Below are positions 1 through 13,500 of a DNA stretch of 64,000 nt, one piece after another. The stretch lies in the NCBI GenBank assembly GCA_003254885.1, contig QANT01003104.1, forward strand, positions 34,965-98,964, given 5' to 3'. Position numbers and translations under genes: made by a program. The first letter of the stretch is position 1. Each line of letters opens with the position of its first letter. This DNA is from Purshia tridentata. Lineage: Eukaryota > Streptophyta > Magnoliopsida > Rosales > Rosaceae. The notes below the pieces were generated by a model. That model had not been told where the DNA came from. It ran no database searches and saw nothing but the letters and a program-made list of their open reading frames with translations.

Positions 1-314
1 TAGCCTAGACTTCTTGGCTTCATGAACTTAAATTTCTGCATTTTTACAGCTTGATTAATTTCCTAAAATTTACCTGAAGTGTAGTTTGTCAGAATTGCCT
101 TTTTCCAGTTATAAATTATGGCCAATGCAAATATTTTTTTCAACTAGTATTAAAACCAATAATCTTAACCCAACTATTTGTTGTCAACTTTGTGAATTAC
201 CATTAGAAGTGTGATTTTTTCGAGATCTGCTATTATTGTGTGCTGTGTGGCCTGTTCAAAACCTGAGTCAGTGTTCTTGATGGTTACATTTCAAATAACT
301 TTGGGACAGATTGC

Positions 315-1563
315 ATACAAACAATTGGGAAACACATAAAAGACCAGTACATTTCACTTATATAGATATTATAAAAAATATAATTTTAGAGCTGTTCCTT
401 TCCTGCTGGATTAGCTGTAAATTTTACATATTTTCTTTTCACTTTTGTTTTCTCTACATTCTCATGTTAATTAGATCACCTGCTTTATAATTATAATGAT
501 GAATCATCTTATTGGAGTGCCAGTTAAGAAAGCCATTTGACCTTTTTTTTACTTTTGTCATTATAATTACACCAAGTATGGCTTTATTACACTGGAAGAA
601 GTGAATCAAATGATAGAGCCCTTGCATGCATGAAGCCATAAAAAATTGCAAATCATTTGGCGAACTTTTTTCCACGTGCAATTAATGATATGATGAATTC
701 TTACTCCAGTCACTCATTTGAACAACAGGCCAAGGAATTTCAGCTTCCCCCTAAGCCTTCTTGACTAGGTTTAGGGTTTGAGAATTCTTTAGTGCTCAGT
801 TGACTAAATATAGTTGTAATTGGTGAGTAGTGAATGGTGGTAATCAAATCTTGGGACCTAATGGTTTGTTGCATAGGAAAAAGGTGGGAACATTAGTTTC
901 GGGTCAACTCTAGGGATCATAGACCAATACTTTCCCATTCTTGGTCTACACAGTTTCCTTGACCACCTATAAACTTTGGGATATTCTCTTTGTGAAGCCT
1001 TGTGAATCTAGCTAGATAATCTGTTGTCTGAAAAAGACCATCTCGGTCATTTCTGCCATCAGTTTTGTTTCCTGGGCACCCTTTACTTTGCTTGTCAAGA
1101 CTGATGACTTCTGCCTGCTGCAGGTAACTTGGACACTTAGGCCGTTTGAATAGATTAGGCAACTAATTGTTCTACTGATTGAAGTTATTGGCAGTTTGCA
1201 CTAATAGTTGATGGAATGATACTCTGTTTTTTTCTTTTTTGGGTGTGGTATTCAGATATATCTAAGTTGTAGATATGATATCATGTATTGTTTGTTTATT
1301 TAGTTTATGATTCTTTCTATGACAGGTACAATTTTTGCATATGGGGTGACCAGCAGTGGGAAGACTCACACTATGCATGTAAGATAAATATTTATGCCAG
1401 ATCATGTTCTATTAAAGAGTGTAACTGGTTAATTTGCATTGGTCATGCATCTCTATTTCATAATTTCTTTTAAAAGTAACATACATTGTGCTGTATTGTG
1501 GAATTAGGTATTAATGTGTTTGGATCTATAGTGCTTATCTATGTGTTTCCCAATTGTTTGTAT
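315..1563. repeat. 24-bp perfect inverted repeat pair
   Basis: Bases 315-338 (atacaaacaattgggaaaca + cata) are the exact reverse complement of 1540-1563. The pair lies in two different kinesin introns and encloses the exon carrying the P-loop, so it is not simply a transposon inserted as a unit. The rest of 1-1325 is intron in which I recognise no exon. Confidence 0.8.
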
Positions 1564-4500
1564 CCAATTTCAGGGTGATCAGAGGTCGCCTGGAATTATA
1601 GCACTGGCTGTGAAGGATGCTTTTAGCATCATCCAAGAGGTACTTTATATGTGATACTAACTTCTCTGTGTTACTTCTAAGCTTCTGTTATTAGAGAAAC
1701 TGTATGTTATGATATTTTTCTATTGTCCAGACTCCAAACCGAGAGTTTCTTCTTCGTGTGTCATACTTGGAAATCTATAATGAGGTAAGATTTTTTCCGT
1801 GCCCATTTCTCTCTAGCTTATTTATGATGCTATGAAATATGGCTGCTGTTGTTCAGATATCTATTCTAATTGATGTTTACAGGATGCAATGCTCAATTTA
1901 TACTAGCTCCAAGTGTTGTTTACAGTTTCTTTCATTTTAGGTTGTTAATGACTTGTTGAATCCAGCAGGACAGAATTTACGAATTAGAGAGGATGCCCAG
2001 GTGATTTATTTATTTTGTGATCTTTGTTTTAGTTGTGATCAATCATTATAGATTACTGTTCTATGAATAAAAATAGTTGCTGTCATTTTCTAAATGCATG
2101 TATCACATCTTTTCATGTTTCATCATGAATTTAATATCCATGGTAAGATGGAGATGAAATCTTATCATCTTGAGCTTTAGGCTGCAAATGGATGCCTATT
2201 ACCTGCACTGGTCCTAAGCCAGGTGCACATTGAAATCTCTGTAATAACGTTCCCTTGTCTATTTTCTTATCAAAATAAAAAACATGTCCTAAGCTGTCTC
2301 ACCTGCTTTGATCCCAAGGCAGTCCCTTCTCCATCTAACTTTTTTGCTAAATCTTTGAATAATTTTGCATTCTTTTTCTACTAATTTGTACTTTCTTTTA
2401 TTTCAGAGAAATTTCTGCACTTTCTTCTTGCATGTAATTGGACCAAATTGCATCTGAATTTAGTTAGCATAATGGTGTAGTTTTCATGGGATTATGTGTG
2501 TTGTTCTTTGTTTTAAATGCATGATAAGGTTAATGGTTGTGTTGGCATGATTTGGTATTGCTTGCTATATGCTTCAAGTTGCATGTTAGACTGGTGGAAT
2601 TAATTATATTATTTGTATTGGTATTAACTAAAGTCACGTGGAACCTTTTGTTTTCTTTCCTAATCATTCATCTGGGTTGGTGTCTTTACTTACCTTGCTT
2701 TAAGTGCTAATGCTATAACTGATAATATTGGCTCCAAATACCAATTTGGTTTACATCCCTTGGCTTTGATCTCCATGTGTACGCACACTTTTACATGAAA
2801 ATTGGTCTCTCACACTGTTGCAAGTGCCAAGGTTTTTCCTCATTAGTAATTGGAACTTCCTTCCCTCCAATTGTTGTTGTTGTTGCACCTACAAAGGGAT
2901 ATGGTGTGAAGTCTACTGACAACTCTTGCATGACTCAACTTTTTTATATTTTAATTTATAGGACTGTGCGACTTGTTACTTAATCTAAGCATTGTTGTTG
3001 TTGTTGCACCTACAAAGGGATATGGTATGAAGTCTGCTGACAACTCTTGCATGACTCAACTTTTTTATATTTTAATTTATAGGACTGTGCGACTTGTTAC
3101 TTAAGCTAAGCTTTCTTTACTAAACTGTTATGCATGTCTTGTTTATTGCTTTATTGTAGGGCACCTTTGTCGAAGGAATAAAGGAAGAAGTTGTGCTATC
3201 CCCAGCTCATGCCCTTTCGCTTATAGCAGCTGGAGAAGGTATTAAAAAAAAAAAAAAAAATCATATTTTGTTATTTTAGTGAGTTTTTTATTTTTTATAT
3301 TTTAAAAATTGAATCTTGTTTCTTTGTTTAGTTGACTTAATGATAATGTGTGTTGTTCATTTCAAAACCCCTTTGTTCCTTTTCATAGAGGTATTTAAGT
3401 TGACGTGCATGTGTGCCCAAGATTTCTGCGTGCTCGTTTTTACGTATGAATAAAAACTAAAATACCTCTCCTAACTTTCCAATAACTAAATTCAGCTGAT
3501 GGAAGTGATATTTAATTGATAAAATACATGTTTTTTTATGGATTACATGGACTTAATGAAGAAGATGATGAAAATAATAAGGTCCTAAGGTTATTGACTG
3601 AAATATTATTATCATAAGACATGAAGAAGATGGTATTTAATTAATAGGGCATATTTGATAAACAGAATATGGACTACCTTCACACAAAGGGAGAAAGGAA
3701 AGCTACATCAAGCAAATTCACTATGTAGCACAATTTTTGCTAAATGATAAACTGAATTAGCAACTATTGTTTTATATCCATAACCTAGATGTTATTAAGG
3801 TTCCAAGCATAATGAGTGTCCTTTGAACTATGACTTCGAAAGACAACGCAAAGGGGTATAAGTACACTTTTCCTTGCTGTAGAGTCTGCTAAATATTTCG
3901 AACTGGGTGTTTCTAATTTGAACAACGTTAACCCTTTAGTTTGAATTTGTAACTCCTCGATGTCTGTTAAATGTTACTGATGGAAAGCCTTGGCATGTGA
4001 CACTACTAGACACAGTAAATGATGCCATCCAGAAAGACAGGTTTCATCTCAAAACGATGTCTTCTTGAAAATGAGAAAACCTTTGTTTCAATTCAATGCT
4101 GTTGCAGCTTTGTGTGGCACAAAGAGGAGCTCCAAAATTGCGAGTAAGATTTAAGAGTCTATGCCTGAGCTCGAGCTTCAAGCATTACAACTTGATGGCA
4201 TGGATGTAATTGAAGGAGAGTATAAGTAAAGGAATACAAATATCGCCTAGGTCCCACATTGAGGATCAAGTAACTTTACTTTATATTTTAGGGTTAAATT
4301 CAAACAAAAACAAGTTGGGGTCCAATCATTCTCTCAAATCAGCTCAAACAAAATTATCTCAACACTTTGCGGCCACCAAAATAAAAAAGTAAAAACTTTT
4401 TTTTTGGACCCAGTACGCTCTTATTAACTCAAATAAAAGAATGAGATACTTTTAGACTGCCACAATTCCAATTGTGTCTGTGGTGTGTTTCCACCTCTCC

Positions 4501-7500
4501 CTTTCAGTCTCTGTGGCTGGAAAAAATTTAATTACAAAGACTTAATTGTTGATTTTGCATCTGAAAAAGTGAAAAGAATCATTTTCTAATTAAATTTTAA
4601 ATTACGTTCGGAGTTAGTTGACATTAGTTATATTGAATATCAAATATCACAAGCATTAGTTTATAGTTTTTGCCTAGGGCCCTAATTTGTATGCGGCTGC
4701 CCCTGCAGAGGATGCAGTGGTGGCGGAGAAGACAATGACTGATGTGGCTGAGAATTTTGACATTGGTAGAGGAGAATTTTATAGCTGATGTGGAGGGGAT
4801 GCCTGTGGTTGATTTGGCAGAGAAAGTGGTGGTGGGAAAGGAGACATTGGTCGAAGCTCATGTGGTTGATAAGGCATTGGAGATGGTTAAGCCTGACATG
4901 GTGAAAGAGGCATGTTGCCAAGGCTGTTGCTGTGGCTCACTTTATAGAGGAAGTTGAAACAATGGTGGAAGAGGAGACATAGGTTGCAGGGCAGGCTGAT
5001 ATGGAGAGAGAGATGGCTGAAGTGGTTGATGAGAGTATGAACCCAAGGCTGGAGAGGCAGATGTGGCATAATATGTAGTGGAGGAGGCTGCAAAGGCAGA
5101 GGATAAGAGGTAGCAAAGGAAGATAAGAAGACACTTTTTTCCCTTTGCAAAACGACGTCATTTTGGTAGTGTCATATGACTGGTTTCTACATTTAGCAGA
5201 TATGGATGGGGGGCTTGGATTGACATAGATTCAAAATTATAGGGTTAACATTGGTCAAATTGAAAATAAAGGTAAAGTGTATGTGTTGTATGTGTGCTTG
5301 CTTCTACGTTTATATAAGAACTAAATTCCTGCTGTGAATAACCAAATTCATCTGATGAAGTGATATTTAGTTGAAAAGGTCTGCCTATTTTTCTCATATT
5401 TTTTTATCATGGCATGCTTAGGTGAAGATTGTGATGAGAGTATGTAATCAAGCAAACTCATTTTGTAGCACAAATATTGGTACACAGTAAACTGAATTAG
5501 AAACTACTATTGTTTCATTCAGGGTCCACACGTAATAAAGTTCCTTAGAACTAGGGGTTAAAAACGGTCCAGTGAATGAGACTCTTGTCAATGCATGTCT
5601 GGGAGGGTTAGATGGATGTAGTCTTACCTCTCCCCAGTACTTGCAGAGAGGCTGTTTCTTGATATGGACCTAGAACCTTTAGGTCACAATGGAGCAACCT
5701 TACCATAATGCCAAAGCTCACCATCTTCAAAAAAAAAAAAAAAAAAATCTTGTGATCATGATAGAGTTGTTTAAAATACTAATACTTGTTTATTTTTCCA
5801 GTTGACTAGATGATAATTTGTGTTGTTCATTTTAAACCACCTTGTTCCTTTCAGGTATCTTGTTTCACTTTATGATCGAATTTTATTTGTTTTCAACAGA
5901 GCACAGGCATGTTGGGTCGACAAATTTCAATTTACTCAGTAGCAGGAGCCACACAATATTTACACTGGTGAATTTTCTTTATCATCAATTTTTCTTTTTT
6001 GTGCTATCTTACATTTGATTTCTCTTTTAATGTTTTTTTGACAGACACCTGCACATTGAATGATGGTAAATGTTGGCATGAAATTCTTGATTACTGATTT
6101 TTATAAATTCTCAAATTAAACTTTGCTATCTAGTTTGAAAGGACAAAGAGCCATAGACATGAAATGAGAGCATTGAAAGATTGATCTTTGGGAAATTGGC
6201 TTGAGCTTCTGAATTGGAATCTCTACAATCTTGTAAAGCTTTATTATCACACACCTTTCTTATGCTCCTCCAAAAGCATGGTGCTACTGCTTGCCAAGCT
6301 GGGCCCCTCCTACCTTTCTTTCCCTTTCCAGCTACCAAACAGCTCAAGCACATTTTTTGGTATCCCTGAGATATACCCAACAAAGTAGAAGTGTAACCTA
6401 TAGTTTAATATCCCAACAAAGTAGAAACTGTATCCCGTATTCCCATGGTTTGAGAGCTACTGAGCAATGAAATAGAATAACCATTTGACTTCCCTTGTGC
6501 TTTGTACTAAATCATTGACATCCTCCTTAAAGTTGTAGTCTACCTCATAAAAGCCAGCTAATATTCAGCAAGGCCTCCTAAATACTCTTCTGGTGTAAGA
6601 GTATCTGATTATGTTAAGTTGGTGTGTTACCTTTTCTATATATATATATTTTTTTCTTTTGGATGAATAAGTGAATTATTGACGTTTGAAGAGCGGAAAT
6701 TATGATATATATTCTTGAAAACCTCCAGCACCTAAAGATGCTTCAAGAGAACACACACACACACACAAATATGCAACAACAACACCTATCTTTTTCACTA
6801 ACATGTTTGAAGACCTCATCTGCAAATATTTTGACATGGTCAACTATAGCACTGGCCTTTCTCTGATCTAACTTCTCTATTTCCATTTCCTATTAGTTTT
6901 TATTTTTCATTTCTGCTATCAAATTATACCTCCTACTAATTGGTCATTCTCTCATTTATTAGTAGTATACAGTAGTATATTCATGCTTTTAATCTCAATT
7001 TTGATTGATGCATGTTTTTACTCCCAGTGATTAAAGTGTATTTCTGCTTTTAAACAAATATGTTAATCCTTCATTTTGAAGGATGGTTGAAATCTACCTT
7101 TGAGTTTTTTAATACAATATGTAACGTTTGACTCCCTTTTGATGACTAATATGTTTGTACGACTACCTTGTTAACAGACAATAGAGAGTAGCCCTTGTGG
7201 GGAAAATAATGAAGGCGAAGCTGTAAATCTGTCACAATTGGTAAGTATTCAACACTAAGGACTGAATTAACTTGTTTGTTGTCTTTCTAAGTTACAATGG
7301 ACATGTATGCTATCTTTCTTGGTTAAAATTGGAATATATTCAGCCTTTCTATATTTTTATATTTAGGATTGTGTTATGACAATCTTATTTATATGTGCAG
7401 AACCTCATCGATCTGGCAGGTTCTGAGAGTTCAAAAGCTGAAACTACGGGTGTTAGACGAAAAGAAGGATCCTATATTAATAAAAGTCTGCTAACTCTAG

Positions 7501-10500
7501 GAACTGTGAGCCCTCAAGTGTTGTTTTAAGCCAATAAGTTCAAAATATCGTATTAGATTTTCTTATTAAAATAAAGTGTATTAGATTGTCCTTTGTGTAC
7601 TGCAATCATGGTTTCAATGTTTATTGTATATGATATACTTATTTCGATATATTGTAACTTCTGTTGATTTAGGTTATATCAAAGTTGACAGATGCAAAGG
7701 CTACTCATGTACCATACAGGGATTCTAAATTGACCAGACTACTTCAATCTTCACTAAGTGGTCACGGGCGTGTGTCTGTAAGGCTTCTCATATGTTCATG
7801 GAAACTTCCATGCTGTTTACGGTTTATCCAGATGAAGATTATTATTTCAATAACCTACTGTAAAATAAATCTTTGTAGCAGAACCAATACTGCTTGAAAA
7901 GAAAGTTTTGTGTTTGATTTATTTACTTCTATTGTTTCAAATTACAGCTCATCTGCACTGTTACTCCTTCATCAAGCAGTTCAGAAGAGACACATAATAC
8001 GTTGAAATTTGCCCACCGGGCAAAACACATTGAAATTCAAGCAGCACAAAACAAGGTTGCTTGTTTGTCTCTTTTCCTTAAACTGTTCCATTTTCATTAT
8101 TTTCTTACCTGACATAATTTTATGAACATGCAGATTATTGATGAGAAATCACTTATTAAGAAATATCAAAATGAGATTCGTAGTTTAAAGGAAGAGTTAG
8201 AACAGTTGAAGAGGGGTATTGTTACAGTTCCTCAACTAAAAGACACTGGGGGAGATGATATTCTGCTCCTAAAACAAAAGGTACATTCCTCTGCTGGGTT
8301 GATCTCAGGGTTATTTCTGAGGCTGCAACTTTTCTGATGTCTTTTTTATTTTTCTTTAACTTAAAGTTTGCTCTTTCGGCAGTTCTTAGTAATTTTAAGA
8401 TGTTGGGTACGTTAAAGATCTCTTTGCATACATTTTATACTTAGGTTTTTGAAAGTTAATTCTAAGTGGGCATTACACATATATCAAACTAGTTTTTATA
8501 GTTTTACTATCTGTACTATGAAGAGAAAGCCCTGAAATTAGCATTTTTCTATCACAACCAAAGAGCAAACAGTAATACGAAATGCTATGTGTAGAAGGGT
8601 AAACTCCATTTTTTATTTGGTAGCCCATCTGCTTTTCATACCCTTACCTTCAAATTGGATTTAAAAGCCCTGCATCAGACAGTCAAAGGGGAAGGCTTGA
8701 AAAACACAGGGAAGCTTTGGGGCATTAGTATTATCAGTTATTTTCCTTACCTGAACCTTCCTCAAAATTAAAGTTTTCTCTAAGTCGTTCATGTTTTCCT
8801 TATGTTTATTTATTCCCAACTTTTATTCATCAGTATTTATACTTTTAAAGGGGAATGTTATTGCAAGGGCACTTATGGTCACTTACAAAGAAATTACACT
8901 TGACTGAAATGAACCATGATTGGGAATTGGTTTGGAAGCCAGAAAAAAAAAGGACAATAAATTTCTGTTTTCTGAGCTTGCACATTAAATTTAAGTATAA
9001 CTAGTTTTGAGTTTGTTGTTTTTTTTTTCTTTTAAAGTATACTCAATTTTTATTGTTATTAGTTTCTTTAGTATTGTTGTGGGTAAATTGTTAAGGATTC
9101 TTGGTCCCTGTTACTGAACTGTTTCTTTTGCTGTGATATGATGTGTAAAGTTAGAAGATGGTACATTCAAACTGCAATCAAGATTGGAACAAGAAGAAGA
9201 AGCCAAAGCTGCTTTATTGGGAAGAATCCAAAGGTTGACAAAATTGATTTTGGTCTCCACAAAAGCAACACAATCATCAAGGTTTTCTCACCGTCCTGGT
9301 CTGAGAAGAAGACATTCCTTTGGGGAAGAAGAGGTTGGACTGACTCCTAACATTTTCTTCTGCTAGATGACTATACTAGCTTTTTTTTCTTAGTTGCTTC
9401 TCTCCTTTTTCTTTTTCTTTTTTCATATTCTTTATACTGGTTGATATGATTATAGCTTCTTGTTTAAAAATTTCAGCTTGCATACCTACCATACAAAAGG
9501 CGGGACTTGATTTTAGAAGATGAAAACATTGACTTGTTTGTTCCTCCTCTTGAGGGGAATGCTGAAACTACGGATGATACATTGAAGGAGGAGAAGAAGA
9601 CTCGGAAGCATGGACTGTTAAACTGGCTAAAGCTACGGGTATGTTCCATTTGGTTGTTAGAAATCTGTGTCTCTTTCTTAGGGTTGATTCTTACAAATTT
9701 ATAGTATGTTGGTTTAGTACTACTCACCAATACAAAATTTAGTTTTTGTACTGACCAATAGAAAATTTAGAAAATATGGCACTTGGTCTCAATTTCATCC
9801 CTTTCATGTGTCAACAAATCTATCCAGAGTAATGTGCTCTTTTCTTATCTGTGGTTTCTTTCTTTTTCCACATCACAATAGTTAGTAATATAATCTTAGG
9901 TGTCCTGATTTTGGACTATGGTACTATATGAAATTTGCTAAGTTGGGGTCATTAGTATTGATGTTTATAACAAAGGAACAGGATCAAACCCAGATCCACT
10001 CTATGAAACAGAACCATGGAAGCAAACACCTTAAAAAAAAAATTTAACTTTAAGGTGTTTGCTGCCATGGTTCTGTTTTGTAGAATAGATCTGGGTTTGA
10101 TCCTGTTCCTTTGTTATAATTTAGACCTAAATTTTATTCTTGATGCTGATGTACTTATACTTTAACTTACATGCTTTAGCAAATTGATGTTGTAATTACT
10201 TAAAGAGCTAGTTTTCTGCTTTGGATTCTTCCATGGCCATAAATGCTGCTAATTAAACTGGTTCTAAAATTCCATGAGCAGTAGTAAACATGGAATTCTG
10301 GAAGCATGATTTTCCCCCCTTCAAGAATTATATTTTTTAAAAAAAGAATCACTTCATTTCTTGTGATTTTCAAGTAGTATAGTCCTTCTTCTTCTCTTTC
10401 TTAAAGCCACTACCCCATGTTGATGCACTGAACTGACATGGCGTCCTATGAGGGACTTCTGAATACGGTTGTAACCTTCAGCTTTTTGCATGAAGTGGTT

Positions 10501-13500
10501 TCCCTAAAGAATCAAACTTGTGCATGACAGTGCAAGATATATTTTGTTGCAGCAGACTTTTTTGTGTTCTTTATAAGTTTATTTTTTATTTTTTATCTTT
10601 TCTCATTCTTGAACAGAAACGGGATAGTGGTGTGGGGACCTTGACAAGCACCAGTGATAAATCCAGTGGAATGAAATCTACTAGTACACCTTCAACGCCT
10701 CAAGCAGAAAGTGGTCATTTTCACACAGAATCCAGGCTTTCACATTCTCTACTTACAGAGAGCTCTCCATCTGCTGATTTTTTGTTGGAGGCTAGAGAGA
10801 GAGAAGTTCATCAGGATAATTACTTGGGACAAGAGACACCTCTGGTATGTGTCTTTTTTGTGTAATGTATGTTACCTTGTACTTGAACCAGTATATAAAC
10901 TATATTTTGCGGTACGTGCTCATATGACATGATATCCTTGCTTTCTCTTTTGGCCAGTGTATTATACTATCAAGTCTTATTTATCTCTGGTGAAATTGAA
11001 TAAAACCAGAGAAAATTAGGAGAATAAAAGAAATGGTTGCACTCTTCTATTCTATTACAAGAAGAAAGACCACACAAAAACTAATAAATAAACCCTAATA
11101 AAGTATCTCTATATTCGACCAAATTAAAAAATAAAGTAGCCCTATAACAAGCAAATTACAAAACTACTCCTAATATATGATCATACTGTTTTTCGATATT
11201 AATAAGTTTTGTCTCCCATAAGAAAATTTCAGAACTTTCCTTACAGAATTAAAATTTTAAAGCACATTCACGCTACAAACATCTTATGATTCCAAGTAGT
11301 TTGTTTCAACATTCTGTCTTGGACACTTTTTAAAAAATACTTTCATTAGCCTGAATATTGATAATTTATCAAGATTTATAGTCCTCCGTCCTCCACCCAG
11401 GAAATGAGAAGACCTTGTTGCAGAAAATCATAATACTTGCTTTATATCTCTCATTTGTTAGACTGTTTGATAATTGGCAAAACTAACGTACCTTCTATTT
11501 TTAACAAGGAAGTCTGTTGCTACCAGCATGTCAAAATCATTTTCCATCATCTTACTGCTCCCAATGAAACATTTCTGGTATCTCTGGTGGCAAGTGTTGC
11601 CTTTTAAGTGCATGCTACTGAGTAATGACAAATGTTAATGTCAATTTTGATGCTGTGCTGACATTTATAATTGCTAGGAAGTAAAAATGTCTGAAAAAAA
11701 AAAAAACAAAAACAAAAGAGGCAACTGCCCATGTTTTGTTTCTGAAAGACAGAGTTCTCCAAAGGAGTTATCATGCACAGCTTTCAATTTGTGAAATATC
11801 ATGTTTTCCCTCCCAGTGTGTGTTTTGCCTGAATTTAAAACATTTGATTCTTCAAGTGACAGGTTGAGATGTTTCAAATTAGTTGAAGGATGTGCATGGT
11901 TCATATGATTAAATTTCCATGTCTTCTATTTGTTTATTTATTTTATTCAGCAAAATATATTAATTTATTTCTTGAAGAATTCATTCACTCATTTATTCAC
12001 TTATATTGCTAGACTAGCATTAAATCAGTTGATCAAATCGAACTCTTAAGAGAGCAGCAAAAAATCTTGTCTGGAGAGGTCGCACTCCATTCAAGTGCTC
12101 TGAAGCGGTTGTCTGAGGAGGCTGCAAGGAACCCCCAGAAGGATGGAATCAATGTAATTGTCTTATTTCCTTACTATCTTTAAACGCAGTTAATAGTCCT
12201 GGGACCTTCAATTTACGGTTGTTCTGTTATTAAGATGGAGATGCAAAAGATAAAAGATGAAATCAAGGCGAAGAATGAACAAATAGCTTTGCTGGAAAAG
12301 AGAATTACTGATTCCATTGTTGTTTCACACAACAAAATGGATCAAATGGAAATATCCCGAGTAAGTTTAGATTTCCTTATTATTAGGTCAGCTGGTACAT
12401 TTTTAAAGAAACATGTCCTTAATTAGGAGTTAGTCCAACGTTTATTTTTTGTTTGTGGTTTATGCTGCAGTCTATTTCTGAAGTGATGGCGCAATTGAAT
12501 GAGAAGTCCTTCGAACTTGAGGTGATGAAAACTTAATACACCTTGATCTGAAAAATATAGCACAGTAAATGTGTATTACACTAAAATAAATGGAATGATT
12601 TATAACCGACTGGAAAAAATCAGTCTGATATCTTTTCAAAGTTTGAACGTGAGTGGCTCAAAACCATCTTTAAAACTGGGACTTTAATGAAGCAATGTTG
12701 GAGTCACTGAATATAATTGAAGTCAGTGACATTACAATCATATGTAGGTTTTTAAGTCGTAAATGATGATTCCTATTATACATGTTTTATGTTTTATAAT
12801 TAATTTCATGGCCAAGAGGGCTCATGTGATATGCCTTTTGACACACAATAACCATGTGAATTCCATTGGAGGTCCAAATTTCCCATCATTAATTGGTCCA
12901 TTTGCATGACCTTTTTTGTGTCTCTGTGAGTGTTACTTTAGTTTCCAGTTTGCAAGATTTTAAATACTATACAAATTGCAAGTGCAATATTAAAGAAATT
13001 GAAAATAAAAATAACTTTTTCCTAGGCCTCTACCGAGGGTTGTCCTATAATTCTAGTACATTCTGTTGAGGGTTGTATCATTTTTTCTGTTCCAGGTTAA
13101 AGTTGCTGATAATCGTATAATTCAAGAGCAGCTGGAGCAAAAGGTACATGAACCTTTATTTTATTTGTTTGGTTCATCTGTAAATGAGACTTGAGGGTTC
13201 ATAGCCACATATGACTTTATACTACCTTGCTATCAGATCTGTGAATGCAAAGGATTGGAGGAAACAGTTACTTCCTTGAAGCAGCAGCTCTCTGAGGCAC
13301 TAGAGTTGAGAAATTTGAGCCCTATAGTCGGTTGTCCTCAAACTGATACAAAAAGCTTGCATGACACAGAGAAAGAAAATTCAGTGTTGAAGGACACAAA
13401 TGAGAGTATCCTTGTACAAAAGCAGGTTTTTCTCTTCTTTTGGTCTCTGAGTTTTTGTTTAGTTCTTATAAAAAAAAAAAGTTTTGTATTGCCTCCCAAC

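Noticed and set aside
917-1162. 81-codon minus-strand frame antisense to the kinesin intron, with fairly balanced composition
   Set aside because: It begins with TTG, not ATG, has no motif I recognise, and has no splice or neighbour support.
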